DNA from: Gelidibacter algens
Lineage (GTDB): Bacteria > Bacteroidota > Bacteroidia > Flavobacteriales > Flavobacteriaceae
Direction of reading: 5' to 3'
Assembly (NCBI RefSeq): GCF_001678675.1
Contig: NZ_LZRN01000013.1
Span: forward strand, 1-64,000
Length of the DNA: 64,000 bases
The notes beneath the pieces are model-generated. The model was not told the origin of the DNA, did not search any database, and saw only the letters and a program-made list of their open reading frames with translations. Shown here piece after piece: positions 51,883 to 59,750 of this stretch. A program made the translations under genes and the position numbers. The first letter of the stretch is position 1; each line of letters starts with the position of its first letter.

Positions 51883-52743
51883 TTATAAATGGGTTTGTGT
51901 GAATGCTTTTAATTTTGACCAAGTATCTAACAATTCAAGACCTACCCACCCATGACCAGCATTTTCATACAGTGTAAATTCATGGGTGATGCCCAATTGC
52001 TGCAAACGCGCTCTCATAGCTGTCCCTTGTGTTGTTGGTATTAATGGATCTTTTCCTCCATAAAACATAATCGTTGGAGGCGCCGTTGCTGTAACCCGAT
52101 GGTATGGACTTACTTCTTCCAAAAATTCAGTAGACGCATTTACACCGTATACATCCATTAAAGCGCGAAGGTTGGGGTCTGTTGTATTTAAATAAGCAGG
52201 ATCTGTGAAGTTGGTTGGACCTACAATGCTGCATACCATTTTCACATCCTTATCACTGTCAAAAGCATAACTCCAAAGCAAGGCTAAATGTGCGCCTGCA
52301 CTGGTACCTATAAAACCGTAATCGTCAGAAATTCCATAAAAATCCTGGTTTTCTTTGAGGTGGCTGATTACAGATGTGATATCTTCAATCTGCATAGGAT
52401 ACGGTCTGTTATTGGCATCGGCCAATCTGTAATTAAGGTTGACAATGGCCAGATTTGGCAAATCCAAACGGATGATATCCTTAAGGCTATTCATATCTGC
52501 TTTATCTCCGGCAGACCATCCACCTCCGTGGACCAAAATCATAACTTTAGTTGAAGTGCTCCGGTTTTGAGGTAAATACAAATCAAATTTTTGATCGTTA
52601 TCAGAACCATAACTAACATTGAGTTCTTCATAATATTCCGACGTATTTAATCCTTCATTGGGTGTATCGGTGTTTTCTTTACTACAAGAAAATGTTATCA
52701 AAACAAGTAAGACACTCAGTAAAATGACTTTTATAGCCTTCAT
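51883..52743 (-). CDS. Alpha/beta hydrolase lipoprotein (BD-FAE/esterase-like)
   Basis: The 286-residue protein has a lipoprotein signal (VILLSVLLVLITFSCSKE, Cys about 20) and an esterase fold: KVMILVHGGGWSAGDKADM (HGGG oxyanion), YGFIGTSAGAHLALLWSYAF (nucleophile in GTSAG), the acid in YGGKDPLIPTTQG and the catalytic His in ENAGHGWVG. This is the hormone-sensitive-lipase/BD-FAE arrangement for ester or acetyl removal at the cell surface. It is convergent with pcrA, with a gap of 4 bp. Confidence 0.87.
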   Translation of the reverse strand: MKAIKVILLSVLLVLITFSCSKENTDTPNEGLNTSEYYEELNVSYGSDNDQKFDLYLPQNRSTSTKVMILVHGGGWSAGDKADMNSLKDIIRLDLPNLAIVNLNYRLADANNRPYPMQIEDITSVISHLKENQDFYGISDDYGFIGTSAGAHLALLWSYAFDSDKDVKMVCSIVGPTNFTDPAYLNTTDPNLRALMDVYGVNASTEFLEEVSPYHRVTATAPPTIMFYGGKDPLIPTTQGTAMRARLQQLGITHEFTLYENAGHGWVGLELLDTWSKLKAFTQTHL

Positions 52744-52790
52744 AATAAAATATTTAATTACTTTGTAAACGATATAATAAGATGTAAAGT

Positions 52791-53411
52791 ATGGCTGAAT
52801 TTATTAAAATATATGAAGAAAACCCAAATGCGAAGGAAATAAAAAAGGTCATCAAAGTGCTTAAAGCTGGAGGACTCATTATTTATCCGACGGATACGGT
52901 ATACGGGTTAGGATGTGATATCAATAATATTAAGGCTTTAGAACGGGTGGCACAAATAAAAGGAGTGAAATTGGATAAAGCCAATTTTTCATTTATATGT
53001 CATGATTTGAGCAACTTAAGCGATTATGTAAAGCAAATTGATACAGCCACCTTTAAAATTTTGAAACGTGCATTGCCGGGACCTTATACATTTATTCTTC
53101 CGGGGGCCAAAACCCTGCCGCATCCATTTAAAAAGAAAAAAACTGTGGGGATTAGGGTGCCCAATAATAATATTGCTTTAGAAATTGTAAGGCAATTGGG
53201 GAGGCCCATCATTTCTACGTCCATTAGAGATGAGGATGAAATTATTGAATATACTACAGATCCTGAATTAATTTTAGAAAAATGGGATAATTTAGTAGAC
53301 TTGGTAATTGATGGTGGCTATGGTGATAATTTAGCGTCTACAATAATTGACTTATCTGAGGAACAACCAATAATCGTGAGAGAAGGTAAAGGAAGTTTGG
53401 AGATTTTCTAG
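52791..53411 (+). CDS. L-threonylcarbamoyladenylate synthase (Sua5/YciO/YrdC)
   Basis: The 206-residue protein makes threonylcarbamoyl-AMP, the first step of t6A37 in tRNA. The motifs are LKAGGLIIYPTDTVYGLGCDINNIKALERVAQIKG, the KFSF-like substrate loop ANFSFICHDLSNLSDYVK, LPGPYTFILPG, VGIRVPNNNIALEIV and the C-terminal strand. The YciO branch and the TsaC branch look alike; this one lacks the C-terminal Sua5 domain. It faces the terminator at 53668 and the OmpA gene. Confidence 0.88.
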   Translation: MAEFIKIYEENPNAKEIKKVIKVLKAGGLIIYPTDTVYGLGCDINNIKALERVAQIKGVKLDKANFSFICHDLSNLSDYVKQIDTATFKILKRALPGPYTFILPGAKTLPHPFKKKKTVGIRVPNNNIALEIVRQLGRPIISTSIRDEDEIIEYTTDPELILEKWDNLVDLVIDGGYGDNLASTIIDLSEEQPIIVREGKGSLEIF

Positions 53412-53667
53412 ATTGATTTATTATACAAAGAACAGTGGTTTCTAACAAAGATTTGAGACCGCTTCGCTTATCGATGTTAGAGCTGAGACTTTATCAGAAG
53501 CAATCTGTCTACAGTATGATTTTTTAAACTATTGCTTTTTTAAAGTTTTATAGCAAATCCCCAAGCCTATCAATTATATTCAATCATTTGAAAAATGCTG
53601 TTTTAAAGCAACTAATATCTTTTGCTTAAAGTGTTTCACATGACACGTTATTAAATATAGGGCATAA
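53412..53667. other. Intergenic stretch without a gene
   Basis: No frame, RNA gene or repeat array was recognised between the Sua5/YciO stop and the terminator. Confidence 0.4.
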
Positions 53668-53696
53668 AAAAAGCTCAACGTCAAGTTGAGCTTTTT
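53668..53696. terminator. Bidirectional terminator after the OmpA gene
   Basis: AAAAAGCTCAAC (53668-53679) and GTTGAGCTTTTT (53685-53696) form a 12-bp stem with a GTCAA loop and T and A tracts on both sides. It lies 20 bp after the OmpA gene stop and serves the convergent genes. Confidence 0.85.
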
Positions 53697-53716
53697 AAAT
53701 ATATTAAATACACTGC

Positions 53717-54586
53717 TTATTTCTTTGCGTCTTCAGCAATCATATTTTTCATTTCTTTTTCAACCATTTCGTAAAATTGGTCAATTTTAGGAAGCACTAA
53801 TATACGCGTACGTCTGTTAGTCGCTCTGTTTTCAGCAGAATCATTAGGAACTAAAGGTACATATTCACTACGGCCAGCAGCAATCAGTTGCTTAGGATTA
53901 ACGCCTAAATCTTCCAATACTCTAACAATAGATGTTGCACGTTTTACACTTAAATCCCAGTTATCTTCTAAGATGCCACCCTTTTTGTAAGGTACGCTAT
54001 CTGTATGACCTTCAACCATAGCTTCAAAATCAGGTTTTCCCTTTACGACAGTTGCAACTTTACCTAAGATTTCCTTAGCTCTTGAAGTCACATTGTAACT
54101 TCCACTTTGGAATAATAATTTATCAGCGATAGAGATATAAACCACACCTTTTTCAACATTGATCTGAATGTCCTGATCACTAAGACCAACATCTTTCTTC
54201 AAACTTGTTACAATAGCAAGGGTAACACTGTCTTTTCTAGTTAATGCATCTTGCAAACGTGTAATTTTAAGATCTCTTTCTTTAAGACTTTCAAGAGATT
54301 TTTCAAGGTTATCAGCACCTTTTTGAGTCAGGATTGTTAAATTGCCCTTAGTGCTAATCAAATCTTCATTGGTTCTGCGCATGTCTGCCAATTGTGCCTG
54401 TAAACCTTCAACACGTGCCTGAGCGGTAGCATTGTCTGACAGACAGCTGTTCAATTTAACAGTTGCAGTGTTTAATAAATCTTGCGTTTCTTTTTGCTTT
54501 GCTTCCAGCGCTGAGTATTCTTTTTTGGATACACATGAGCTTAAAACCAACAATGAAACCACACTTAATAACATGATTTTTTTCAT
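53717..54586 (-). CDS. OmpA-family outer-membrane lipoprotein
   Basis: The 289-residue protein has a lipoprotein signal (MKKIMLLSVVSLLVLSSCVSKKEY, Cys about 18), a coiled-coil middle (about 25-125: LEAKQKETQDLLNTATVKLNSC, RVEGLQAQLADMRRTNEDLI) and a C-terminal OmpA domain (about 145-270) with LLFQSGSYNVTSRAKEILGKVATVVKG, MVEGHTDSVPYKKGG, NWDLSVKRATSIVRVLED and AAGRSEYVPLVPNDSAENRATNRRTRILV, the peptidoglycan-binding residues. It tethers the outer membrane to the cell wall. Complete; promoter not identified. Confidence 0.92.
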   Translation of the reverse strand: MKKIMLLSVVSLLVLSSCVSKKEYSALEAKQKETQDLLNTATVKLNSCLSDNATAQARVEGLQAQLADMRRTNEDLISTKGNLTILTQKGADNLEKSLESLKERDLKITRLQDALTRKDSVTLAIVTSLKKDVGLSDQDIQINVEKGVVYISIADKLLFQSGSYNVTSRAKEILGKVATVVKGKPDFEAMVEGHTDSVPYKKGGILEDNWDLSVKRATSIVRVLEDLGVNPKQLIAAGRSEYVPLVPNDSAENRATNRRTRILVLPKIDQFYEMVEKEMKNMIAEDAKK

Positions 54587-54676
54587 AATGGTAGTGATTA
54601 ATTAATTAGAAATTTAACAGTCCAAAATTATATAAAAAACGGTAGCTACAAGAAGAATTAACAAATAATTTAACAC

Positions 54677-55696
54677 TTAATTTAAATCCTTAAATTTCCT
54701 TTTATTTTTTATAAAATACAGCCATACAATGGATTCAACTTGGTAATATTTGGAAACTGATTCCTTTAAAAGTTGTGATCTCAATACACGACGTTTTTTA
54801 AGCAAGCTTGTAAAATTGGAGTAAAAATTTCCATGCGCCCGAAGCACTGCCCATATGTGGGCGAACTTAAATTCTGTTAAGAATTTCAAACTTGCAATGC
54901 CATCCAAAACAAGCCGCATAAATATTAAAAGGAACAGGTTTTTAGGTGCATTCTTGGTTATGGCGAACAAACTGTTTCTAAAATTGAGGTATGTTTTTTT
55001 AGGATTTGTAGCGTTTAAAGTGGCACCACCCACATGGTAAACAGCAGAAGTACCTACATACCTCGTGACATATCCTAAATTGTGGGCGCGCCAGCAGAGA
55101 TCTATTTCTTCCATATGGGCAAAAAATGAATCATCAAAACCATTTAAAACTTCAAAAACTGATTTTCTGATAAATAAACAAGCTCCAGATGCCCAAAAAA
55201 TTTGAGTAGTATCGTTGTATTGACCAACATCTTTTTCAATAGCATCAAAAATTCGTCCCCGACAGTACGGGTAACCGAATTTATCGATAAATCCACCGCC
55301 AGCCCCAGCATATTCAAAATAATCTTTGTTTTTGTGATCTAGAATTTTGGGTTGTACTAGCGCCGTTTTAGGTTCGGTTTTAAAGATGGTATATATAGGT
55401 TCCAACCAATTTTGCGTCACTTCAACATCACTGTTTAAAAGACAAAGGATCTCTTCATCAACATGTTTCAACGCATCATTATAGCCCTTAGCGTAACCAC
55501 CATTTTCTTTATTTTGAATTATTTTTACCGAGGGATAATGGGCTTTCAAAAATTCAACAGAGTCATCTGTAGAGGCATTATCTGCCACATATATGGCAGC
55601 TTCTTCAGAATGCTCTAAAACCGAGGGAAGAAATTTTTCCAACAAGGCTTTCCCATTCCAATTTAATATAACAACGGCTATTTCTTTTTTAATCAC
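54677..55696 (-). CDS. Glycosyltransferase family 2
   Basis: The 339-residue enzyme has the GT-A start VVILNWNGKALLEKFLPSVLEHSEEAAIYVADNASTDDSVEFLKAHYP, the NSDVEVT strand (DxD-like), the acceptor-side loop FWASGACLFIRKSVFEVLNGFDDSFFAHMEEIDLCWRAHNLGY (ED motif) and YHVGGATLNATNPKKTYLNFRNSL, typical for rhamnosyl-type and related cell-surface transferases. No membrane anchor is obvious, apart from weak hydrophobic stretches near the C-terminus. The acceptor is unknown. The heptamer array lies directly upstream of its start. Confidence 0.9.
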   Translation of the reverse strand: MIKKEIAVVILNWNGKALLEKFLPSVLEHSEEAAIYVADNASTDDSVEFLKAHYPSVKIIQNKENGGYAKGYNDALKHVDEEILCLLNSDVEVTQNWLEPIYTIFKTEPKTALVQPKILDHKNKDYFEYAGAGGGFIDKFGYPYCRGRIFDAIEKDVGQYNDTTQIFWASGACLFIRKSVFEVLNGFDDSFFAHMEEIDLCWRAHNLGYVTRYVGTSAVYHVGGATLNATNPKKTYLNFRNSLFAITKNAPKNLFLLIFMRLVLDGIASLKFLTEFKFAHIWAVLRAHGNFYSNFTSLLKKRRVLRSQLLKESVSKYYQVESIVWLYFIKNKRKFKDLN

Positions 55697-55710
55697 AAAT
55701 TAACGATTTT

Positions 55711-55769
55711 ACACCTAACACCTAACACCTAACACCTAACACCTAACACCTAACACCTAACACCTAACA
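55711..55769. repeat. Heptamer tandem array (ACACCTA)8
   Basis: Eight perfect ACACCTA units run from 55711 to 55766 with a partial ninth, between the glycosyltransferase start and the HsdR_N-like gene. The last units encode the final VRC and stop codon of the HsdR_N-like protein on the minus strand. Confidence 0.93.
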
Positions 55770-56206
55770 TACTCAGGAATATCCTTTAAAAACACATAAT
55801 TTTCCGCTTCAAAATCCATCTGACAGTAATAATGGTCCAATCCGTTGGTAACCATCAAATAATTAGCCTTTAAGGAAAGGTTGTAGCGTGCAATTTGATC
55901 AAAAGTTGTTTGATCAATTTTAATCTGTGGGGCTTTGCATTCTACAATTAAATGCACCTCGCCTTTGCTATTAAACACTACAATATCATACCGTTTTTTT
56001 AAGTTATTGATGGTCAATTCCTTTTCAACATTGATCAATGAATGTGGATATTTCTTTTCAGTCATCAGGTAATGCACGCAATGCTGACGCACCCATTCTT
56101 CGGGTTGTAAGATGACAAACTTTTTACGAACCGTGTCGAAAATAGATACTTTATTTTCGCTATTTTTGAATCGAAACGAAAACTTTGGGAAATTTAGTGG
56201 TTGCAA
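55757..56206 (-). CDS. Type I restriction HsdR N-terminal-like nuclease-fold protein
   Basis: The 149-residue protein matches the N-terminal endonuclease-like part of HsdR: EWVRQHCVHYLMTEKKYPHSLINVEKELTINNLKKRYDIVVFNSKGEVHLIVECKAPQIKIDQ, with the PD-(D/E)xK residues Asp in RYDIVVF and ExK in VECKAP, then FDQIARYNLSLKANYLMVTNGLDHYYCQMD. A stand-alone protein of this kind is widespread in flavobacteria next to holA, so it is probably a housekeeping nuclease-fold protein rather than restriction. Its last codons lie in the ACACCTA array. Confidence 0.85.
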   Translation of the reverse strand: MQPLNFPKFSFRFKNSENKVSIFDTVRKKFVILQPEEWVRQHCVHYLMTEKKYPHSLINVEKELTINNLKKRYDIVVFNSKGEVHLIVECKAPQIKIDQTTFDQIARYNLSLKANYLMVTNGLDHYYCQMDFEAENYVFLKDIPEYVRC

Positions 56207-56312
56207 TACTTCAAAATTTTATAGTCCCAAAGTTAAACTTCAATCATCAAATACCAAATTCCGAGGTTATAAATTGGAATTTGGAGCTTTTAATTTAAAA
56301 AATTTACCACGT

Positions 56313-57317
56313 TTGGACGAAGTTAAACAGATAGCCGCCGACATTAAGAGCAGAAAATTAAAACCCATCTATTTTTTAATGGGTGAGGAGCCTTATTATA
56401 TAGATAAGCTTTCCGATTTTATCGAAGACAATGTGCTTACGGAAGAAGAGCGTGGCTTCAATCAGATGGTACTTTATGGACGTGATGTGTCTATAGATGA
56501 TATTGTAGGAAATGCGAAGCGCTTTCCAATGATGGCGGAATATCAGGTCATTATTGTTAAGGAAGCTCAGGATTTGTCCCGAAATATTGAAAAGTTGGTT
56601 GACTATGCCAAGCAACCACAACCTTCCACTATTTTGGTGTTTAATTATAAGTATAAGACGATAGATAAGCGCAAATCACTATATAAAACCCTAAATAAAA
56701 TGGGTGTGGTTTATGAGAGTAAGAAACTCTATGAAAACCAAGTAGCGGATTGGATCAGGCGTGTGTTGTCTCCTAAAGATTATTCGATTTCTCCAAAAGC
56801 GTCTCAAATGTTGGTCGAATTCTTAGGCACTGATTTGAGCAAGATCAATAATGAGCTGGAAAAACTTCAGATCATTTTACCAAAAGACACACAAATTTCT
56901 CCAGAACATATCGAAGAGAACATTGGGATCAGTAAAGACTTCAATAATTTTGAACTTCGCAAGGCCATTGGCGATGGGGATGTCAAAAAAGCCCACCAAA
57001 TCATCAATTACTTTGCTGAAAACCCGAAGGACAATCCAATGGTAGTTACGGTGTCTTTATTGTTTAATTTTTTTAGTCAGCTGCTGTATTTTCATGGATT
57101 GAATGATAAATCTCCACGTAATGTTGCTTCAGCATTAAAGATTAACCCTTATTTTGTAAACGAGTATATCACTGCAGCACGCAACTTTCCTATGAAAAAA
57201 GTGAGCAGTGTGGTGGGTACTCTGCGCGATTTTGATGTTAAAAGCAAAGGGGTTGGCGCCAATGCCGTATCGCAGGGTGATTTGTTGAAAGAACTTCTGG
57301 TTCGAATAATGAGATAG
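56313..57317 (+). CDS. holA: DNA polymerase III delta subunit
   Basis: Delta opens the sliding clamp in the clamp loader. The reading starts LDEVKQIAADIKSRKLKPIYFLMGEEPYYIDKLSDFIEDNVLTEEERGFNQMVLYGRDV, the family start, with FPMMAEYQVIIVKEAQDL, the middle LSPKDYSISPKASQMLVEFLGTDLSKINNELEKLQIIL and the C-terminal NYFAENPKDNPMVVTVSLLFNFFSQLLYFHGL. The start is TTG 56313, as homologues begin with (M)DEVKQI; the frame is open back to 56112 but those 67 residues overlap the divergent gene. Length 334 residues is normal. Confidence 0.9.
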   Translation: MDEVKQIAADIKSRKLKPIYFLMGEEPYYIDKLSDFIEDNVLTEEERGFNQMVLYGRDVSIDDIVGNAKRFPMMAEYQVIIVKEAQDLSRNIEKLVDYAKQPQPSTILVFNYKYKTIDKRKSLYKTLNKMGVVYESKKLYENQVADWIRRVLSPKDYSISPKASQMLVEFLGTDLSKINNELEKLQIILPKDTQISPEHIEENIGISKDFNNFELRKAIGDGDVKKAHQIINYFAENPKDNPMVVTVSLLFNFFSQLLYFHGLNDKSPRNVASALKINPYFVNEYITAARNFPMKKVSSVVGTLRDFDVKSKGVGANAVSQGDLLKELLVRIMR

Positions 57318-57494
57318 ACTACATGTATCTCATTGCCTATAATAGCTAATAATCTTGAGAGTTACCTTTTTATTTTAAGATGTCTTAACATATACTATTA
57401 AGCTTAGGTTAAACCCTCTGTAATATGCTCTTGTCGCTTATTTTTTAAGTAAATTGAAATGAAATCAATTATTAATTTAAAAAATATATATACC

Positions 57495-58055
57495 ATGGAA
57501 AACTTAAATAGAAAGAGAGTTGCAATTTTAGCAACAAACGGATTTGAAGAAAGTGAATTAAGAGAACCAAAAAAAGCTTTAGAAAAAGCAGGAGCTGAAG
57601 TCCATATTATTTCAGAGAAATCTGGAAAGATAAAATCATGGGCAGATGGAAATTGGAGTGCAGACTATAACGTTGATAAAACTTTAGACGATGTCAACCA
57701 AAAAGATTACCATGCATTAATGTTGCCAGGTGGTGTTATTAATCCTGATAAATTAAGAACCAACCCTAAGGCGGTCAATTTTGTAAAATCATTTTTTGAA
57801 AACCATAAACCAGTAGGGGCAATTTGCCACGGACCATGGTTGTTGGCAGAGGCTGATGTGTTGAAGGGACGTAAAATGACATCTTACGGTTCTATCAAAA
57901 CTGATATGATCAACGCAGGTGCAAATTGGGTAGACCAAGAAGTAGTTGTGGATGAAGGCTTGGTAACGAGCAGATCTCCTGAAGATTTGCCTGCATTTAA
58001 TGCCAAGCTTGTTGAAGAAGTTTATGAAGGTAAGCACGAAGATCAAGTAGCATAA
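57495..58055 (+). CDS. DJ-1/PfpI-family protein (YhbO-like)
   Basis: The 186-residue protein (ATG 57495, MENLNRKRVAILATNGFEESELREPKKALEKAGAEVHIISEKSG) is of the type 1 glutamine amidotransferase fold. The nucleophilic Cys lies in the elbow GAICHGPWLLAEADVLKGRKMTSY, and the general Glu in NGFEESEL. PfpI/YhbO proteins are linked to stress resistance, with protease or deglycase activity reported. An ATG 12 codons upstream is possible but adds a Lys/Asn-rich, poorly conserved start. It is followed by a strong terminator. Confidence 0.88.
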   Translation: MENLNRKRVAILATNGFEESELREPKKALEKAGAEVHIISEKSGKIKSWADGNWSADYNVDKTLDDVNQKDYHALMLPGGVINPDKLRTNPKAVNFVKSFFENHKPVGAICHGPWLLAEADVLKGRKMTSYGSIKTDMINAGANWVDQEVVVDEGLVTSRSPEDLPAFNAKLVEEVYEGKHEDQVA

Positions 58056-58074
58056 TCATTCAATATAGTTGAAG

Positions 58075-58110
58075 AAAAAGCGTCATACATTAAGTTGTAG
58101 GACGCTTTTT
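58075..58110. terminator. Bidirectional terminator after the PfpI gene
   Basis: AAAAAGCGTC (58075-58084) and GACGCTTTTT (58101-58110) form a stem of 10 bp with a 16-nt loop and a following T tract, between two convergent genes. Confidence 0.8.
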
Positions 58111-58124
58111 TTATTTCACTCGCA

Positions 58125-58709
58125 TCAAAACGCTGTAAATTGCAGCAATATTTTTTCCAATTTCTTAAAGTTGGCATCGTAGGTTTCTCGAGTTGATGTC
58201 AAATCAATCCACAAGTAAGATTTAGAGGTTTCAACGATGATGTAGCAACAATTATAAAACGTGTCTTCTGTTTTTAGCTGCACTTTAAAAGCTTTTCCAA
58301 TGGTGTTAAACTCTGAAAGGTTCTTTTTGAATAAGACTTTCTGATTGGTCGACCACTTTGGCGTGTCTCCTGATTTATAACTGGAAATAACCCAGTTTTC
58401 AAAATTTTGAAGCGTCTTGAACTTTTCTTTTTCAAAAGCTTTAACTAATAGCGCACTTTTTGATTTATCTATTTCATCAAACGTGCCACCAAAAAAGTTG
58501 GGACTTGGTGTTTCTTTAATATCCCACCATTTGGGGATGATCACACTATATCCGTTAGCTGAATCTGCATAACTGATTTGGTATTCTCCAGAACTCTGCT
58601 TTGAAATTATTTGGGACACATTGGTAAGAACAATTGGTTTTGTTTGTGAAATGCCACAAAAAGACACTAGTGAAAGAAACAAGAATATCACAACAGATTT
58701 TATGTTCAT
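58125..58709 (-). CDS. Hypothetical secreted protein
   Basis: The 194-residue protein has a signal peptide (MNIKSVVIFLFLSLVSFCGISQ) and a small periplasmic domain with GYSVIIPKWWDIKETPSPNFFGGTFDEIDKSKSALLVKAFEKEKFKTLQNFENWVISSYKSGDTPKWS and a C-terminal KTEDTFYNCCYIIVETSKSYLWIDLTSTRETYDANFKKLEKILLQF. The PxWWDIxxT pattern of small surface proteins can be seen, but I do not recognise a named family. Function unknown; the signal peptide suggests the envelope. Confidence 0.65.
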   Translation of the reverse strand: MNIKSVVIFLFLSLVSFCGISQTKPIVLTNVSQIISKQSSGEYQISYADSANGYSVIIPKWWDIKETPSPNFFGGTFDEIDKSKSALLVKAFEKEKFKTLQNFENWVISSYKSGDTPKWSTNQKVLFKKNLSEFNTIGKAFKVQLKTEDTFYNCCYIIVETSKSYLWIDLTSTRETYDANFKKLEKILLQFTAF

Positions 58710-58810
58710 ATAAGCTTAAGGTGTTGCTATTTGATTTTGTAACGCGATGGTCTCCGCATTATTGAGTTGACACTTTTAAAGACTAGTTTTAAACGTTATA
58801 AAATTATAAT

Positions 58811-59287
58811 TTAGCGTTCTAAGCCCTCCAATTCCAGATGGTAATCATACTGTAAATCTTCATGCAACGTGCTCACTATTTTTTTTATAAGCACAATTTG
58901 CCGCTCATAGGAGTTGGTAAGCGTTACATTTTTAAAAATTGAAGGTTTAAAATCCTTAAGAACAGTGCAAAAATGAAGTAACAATTCTACCTCAGTTTCT
59001 TTTTTAAGTGAATATCTGGCGTACTTTTTAACAGTCTTCAAGATTTTACGAACACTCTTTTTTATATAGAAATAATTTTTGGTGTTGATGCCCTCAAATT
59101 GGGCATTTATTTCTGCCTTTACACTTTCGATATAACCAGATTCGTCGTGAGATTCAAACAGCAAATAGGTGAGCAGTTCCTTGTTTTCTTTTTTGAATTT
59201 AGAGAGGCGCAAACAAAGTTCCAGCAATTCTTCTGAAGACCGATGTTTTAATTCTTTCTTTATAGTTACAACAGAGACTGCTTTCAT
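58811..59287 (-). CDS. Conserved hypothetical helical protein
   Basis: The 158-residue protein is soluble and mostly alpha-helical: KAVSVVTIKKELKHRSSEELLELCLRLSKFKKENKELLTYLLFE, then YIESVKAEINAQFEGINTKNYFYIKKSVRKILKTVKKYARYSLKKETEVELLLHFC. It carries many lysines but no signal or membrane segment. The pattern is familiar from flavobacterial genomes, but I cannot name the family. It lies 6 bp upstream of a DoxX gene that is read in the same direction. Confidence 0.7.
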   Translation of the reverse strand: MKAVSVVTIKKELKHRSSEELLELCLRLSKFKKENKELLTYLLFESHDESGYIESVKAEINAQFEGINTKNYFYIKKSVRKILKTVKKYARYSLKKETEVELLLHFCTVLKDFKPSIFKNVTLTNSYERQIVLIKKIVSTLHEDLQYDYHLELEGLER

Positions 59288-59293
59288 TTAACG

Positions 59294-59671
59294 TTATTTT
59301 CTTCCGTCTACTGAATATCTTCCAGCGCCAACCAAGGCAATCACAACAAATGCCAACAGATAGAGTAAGGCCATTTCTTTAGTGGCAAAGTCATCATTAA
59401 TATGAACAACAAATGCTGCTACTGCCATAGTAATCACAACAGGAATAGCCGCAATTCTTGTTTTAAAACCAATCAAGACAAAAATCGGTGCAACTACTTC
59501 CCCAATTATTGCTAATACCAGAGATGCGGTACTTCCAATACCAATTGGATCAGGAAAACCAGAAGCATTTTCAAGAAGCATGTTAATTTTGGGGATACCA
59601 TGGGTAAGTATCATTCCTGAAAAGGAGACTCTTAATATGGCAAGAGCCAAATCGTTTAGGTTGTTTTTCAT
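59294..59671 (-). CDS. DoxX-family membrane protein
   Basis: The 125-residue protein has four membrane helices (about residues 10-28, 45-66, 70-90 and 100-119). The sequence LALAILRVSFSGMILTHGIPKINMLLENASGFPDPIGIGSTASLVLAIIGEVVAPIFVLIGFKTRIAAIPVVITMAVAAFVVHIND fits the DoxX family (the LRxxxGxxxxxHG start and FxTRxAA turn). DoxX proteins are small quinone- or stress-related membrane subunits; the exact role is uncertain. It is co-directional with the preceding hypothetical gene. Confidence 0.88.
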   Translation of the reverse strand: MKNNLNDLALAILRVSFSGMILTHGIPKINMLLENASGFPDPIGIGSTASLVLAIIGEVVAPIFVLIGFKTRIAAIPVVITMAVAAFVVHINDDFATKEMALLYLLAFVVIALVGAGRYSVDGRK

Positions 59672-59750
59672 TCGAATCTGGTGGTTTAAAATTTTTAAAG
59701 GCTTTATACTATAATTTATTCTTAATTTTAAAATAGATACTATGAGCGCT

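Noticed and set aside
55711-55769. Telomere-like or CRISPR-like repeat
   Set aside because: The period is 7 bp without spacers, it is inside a chromosome between genes, and other arrays of different sequence share the period.
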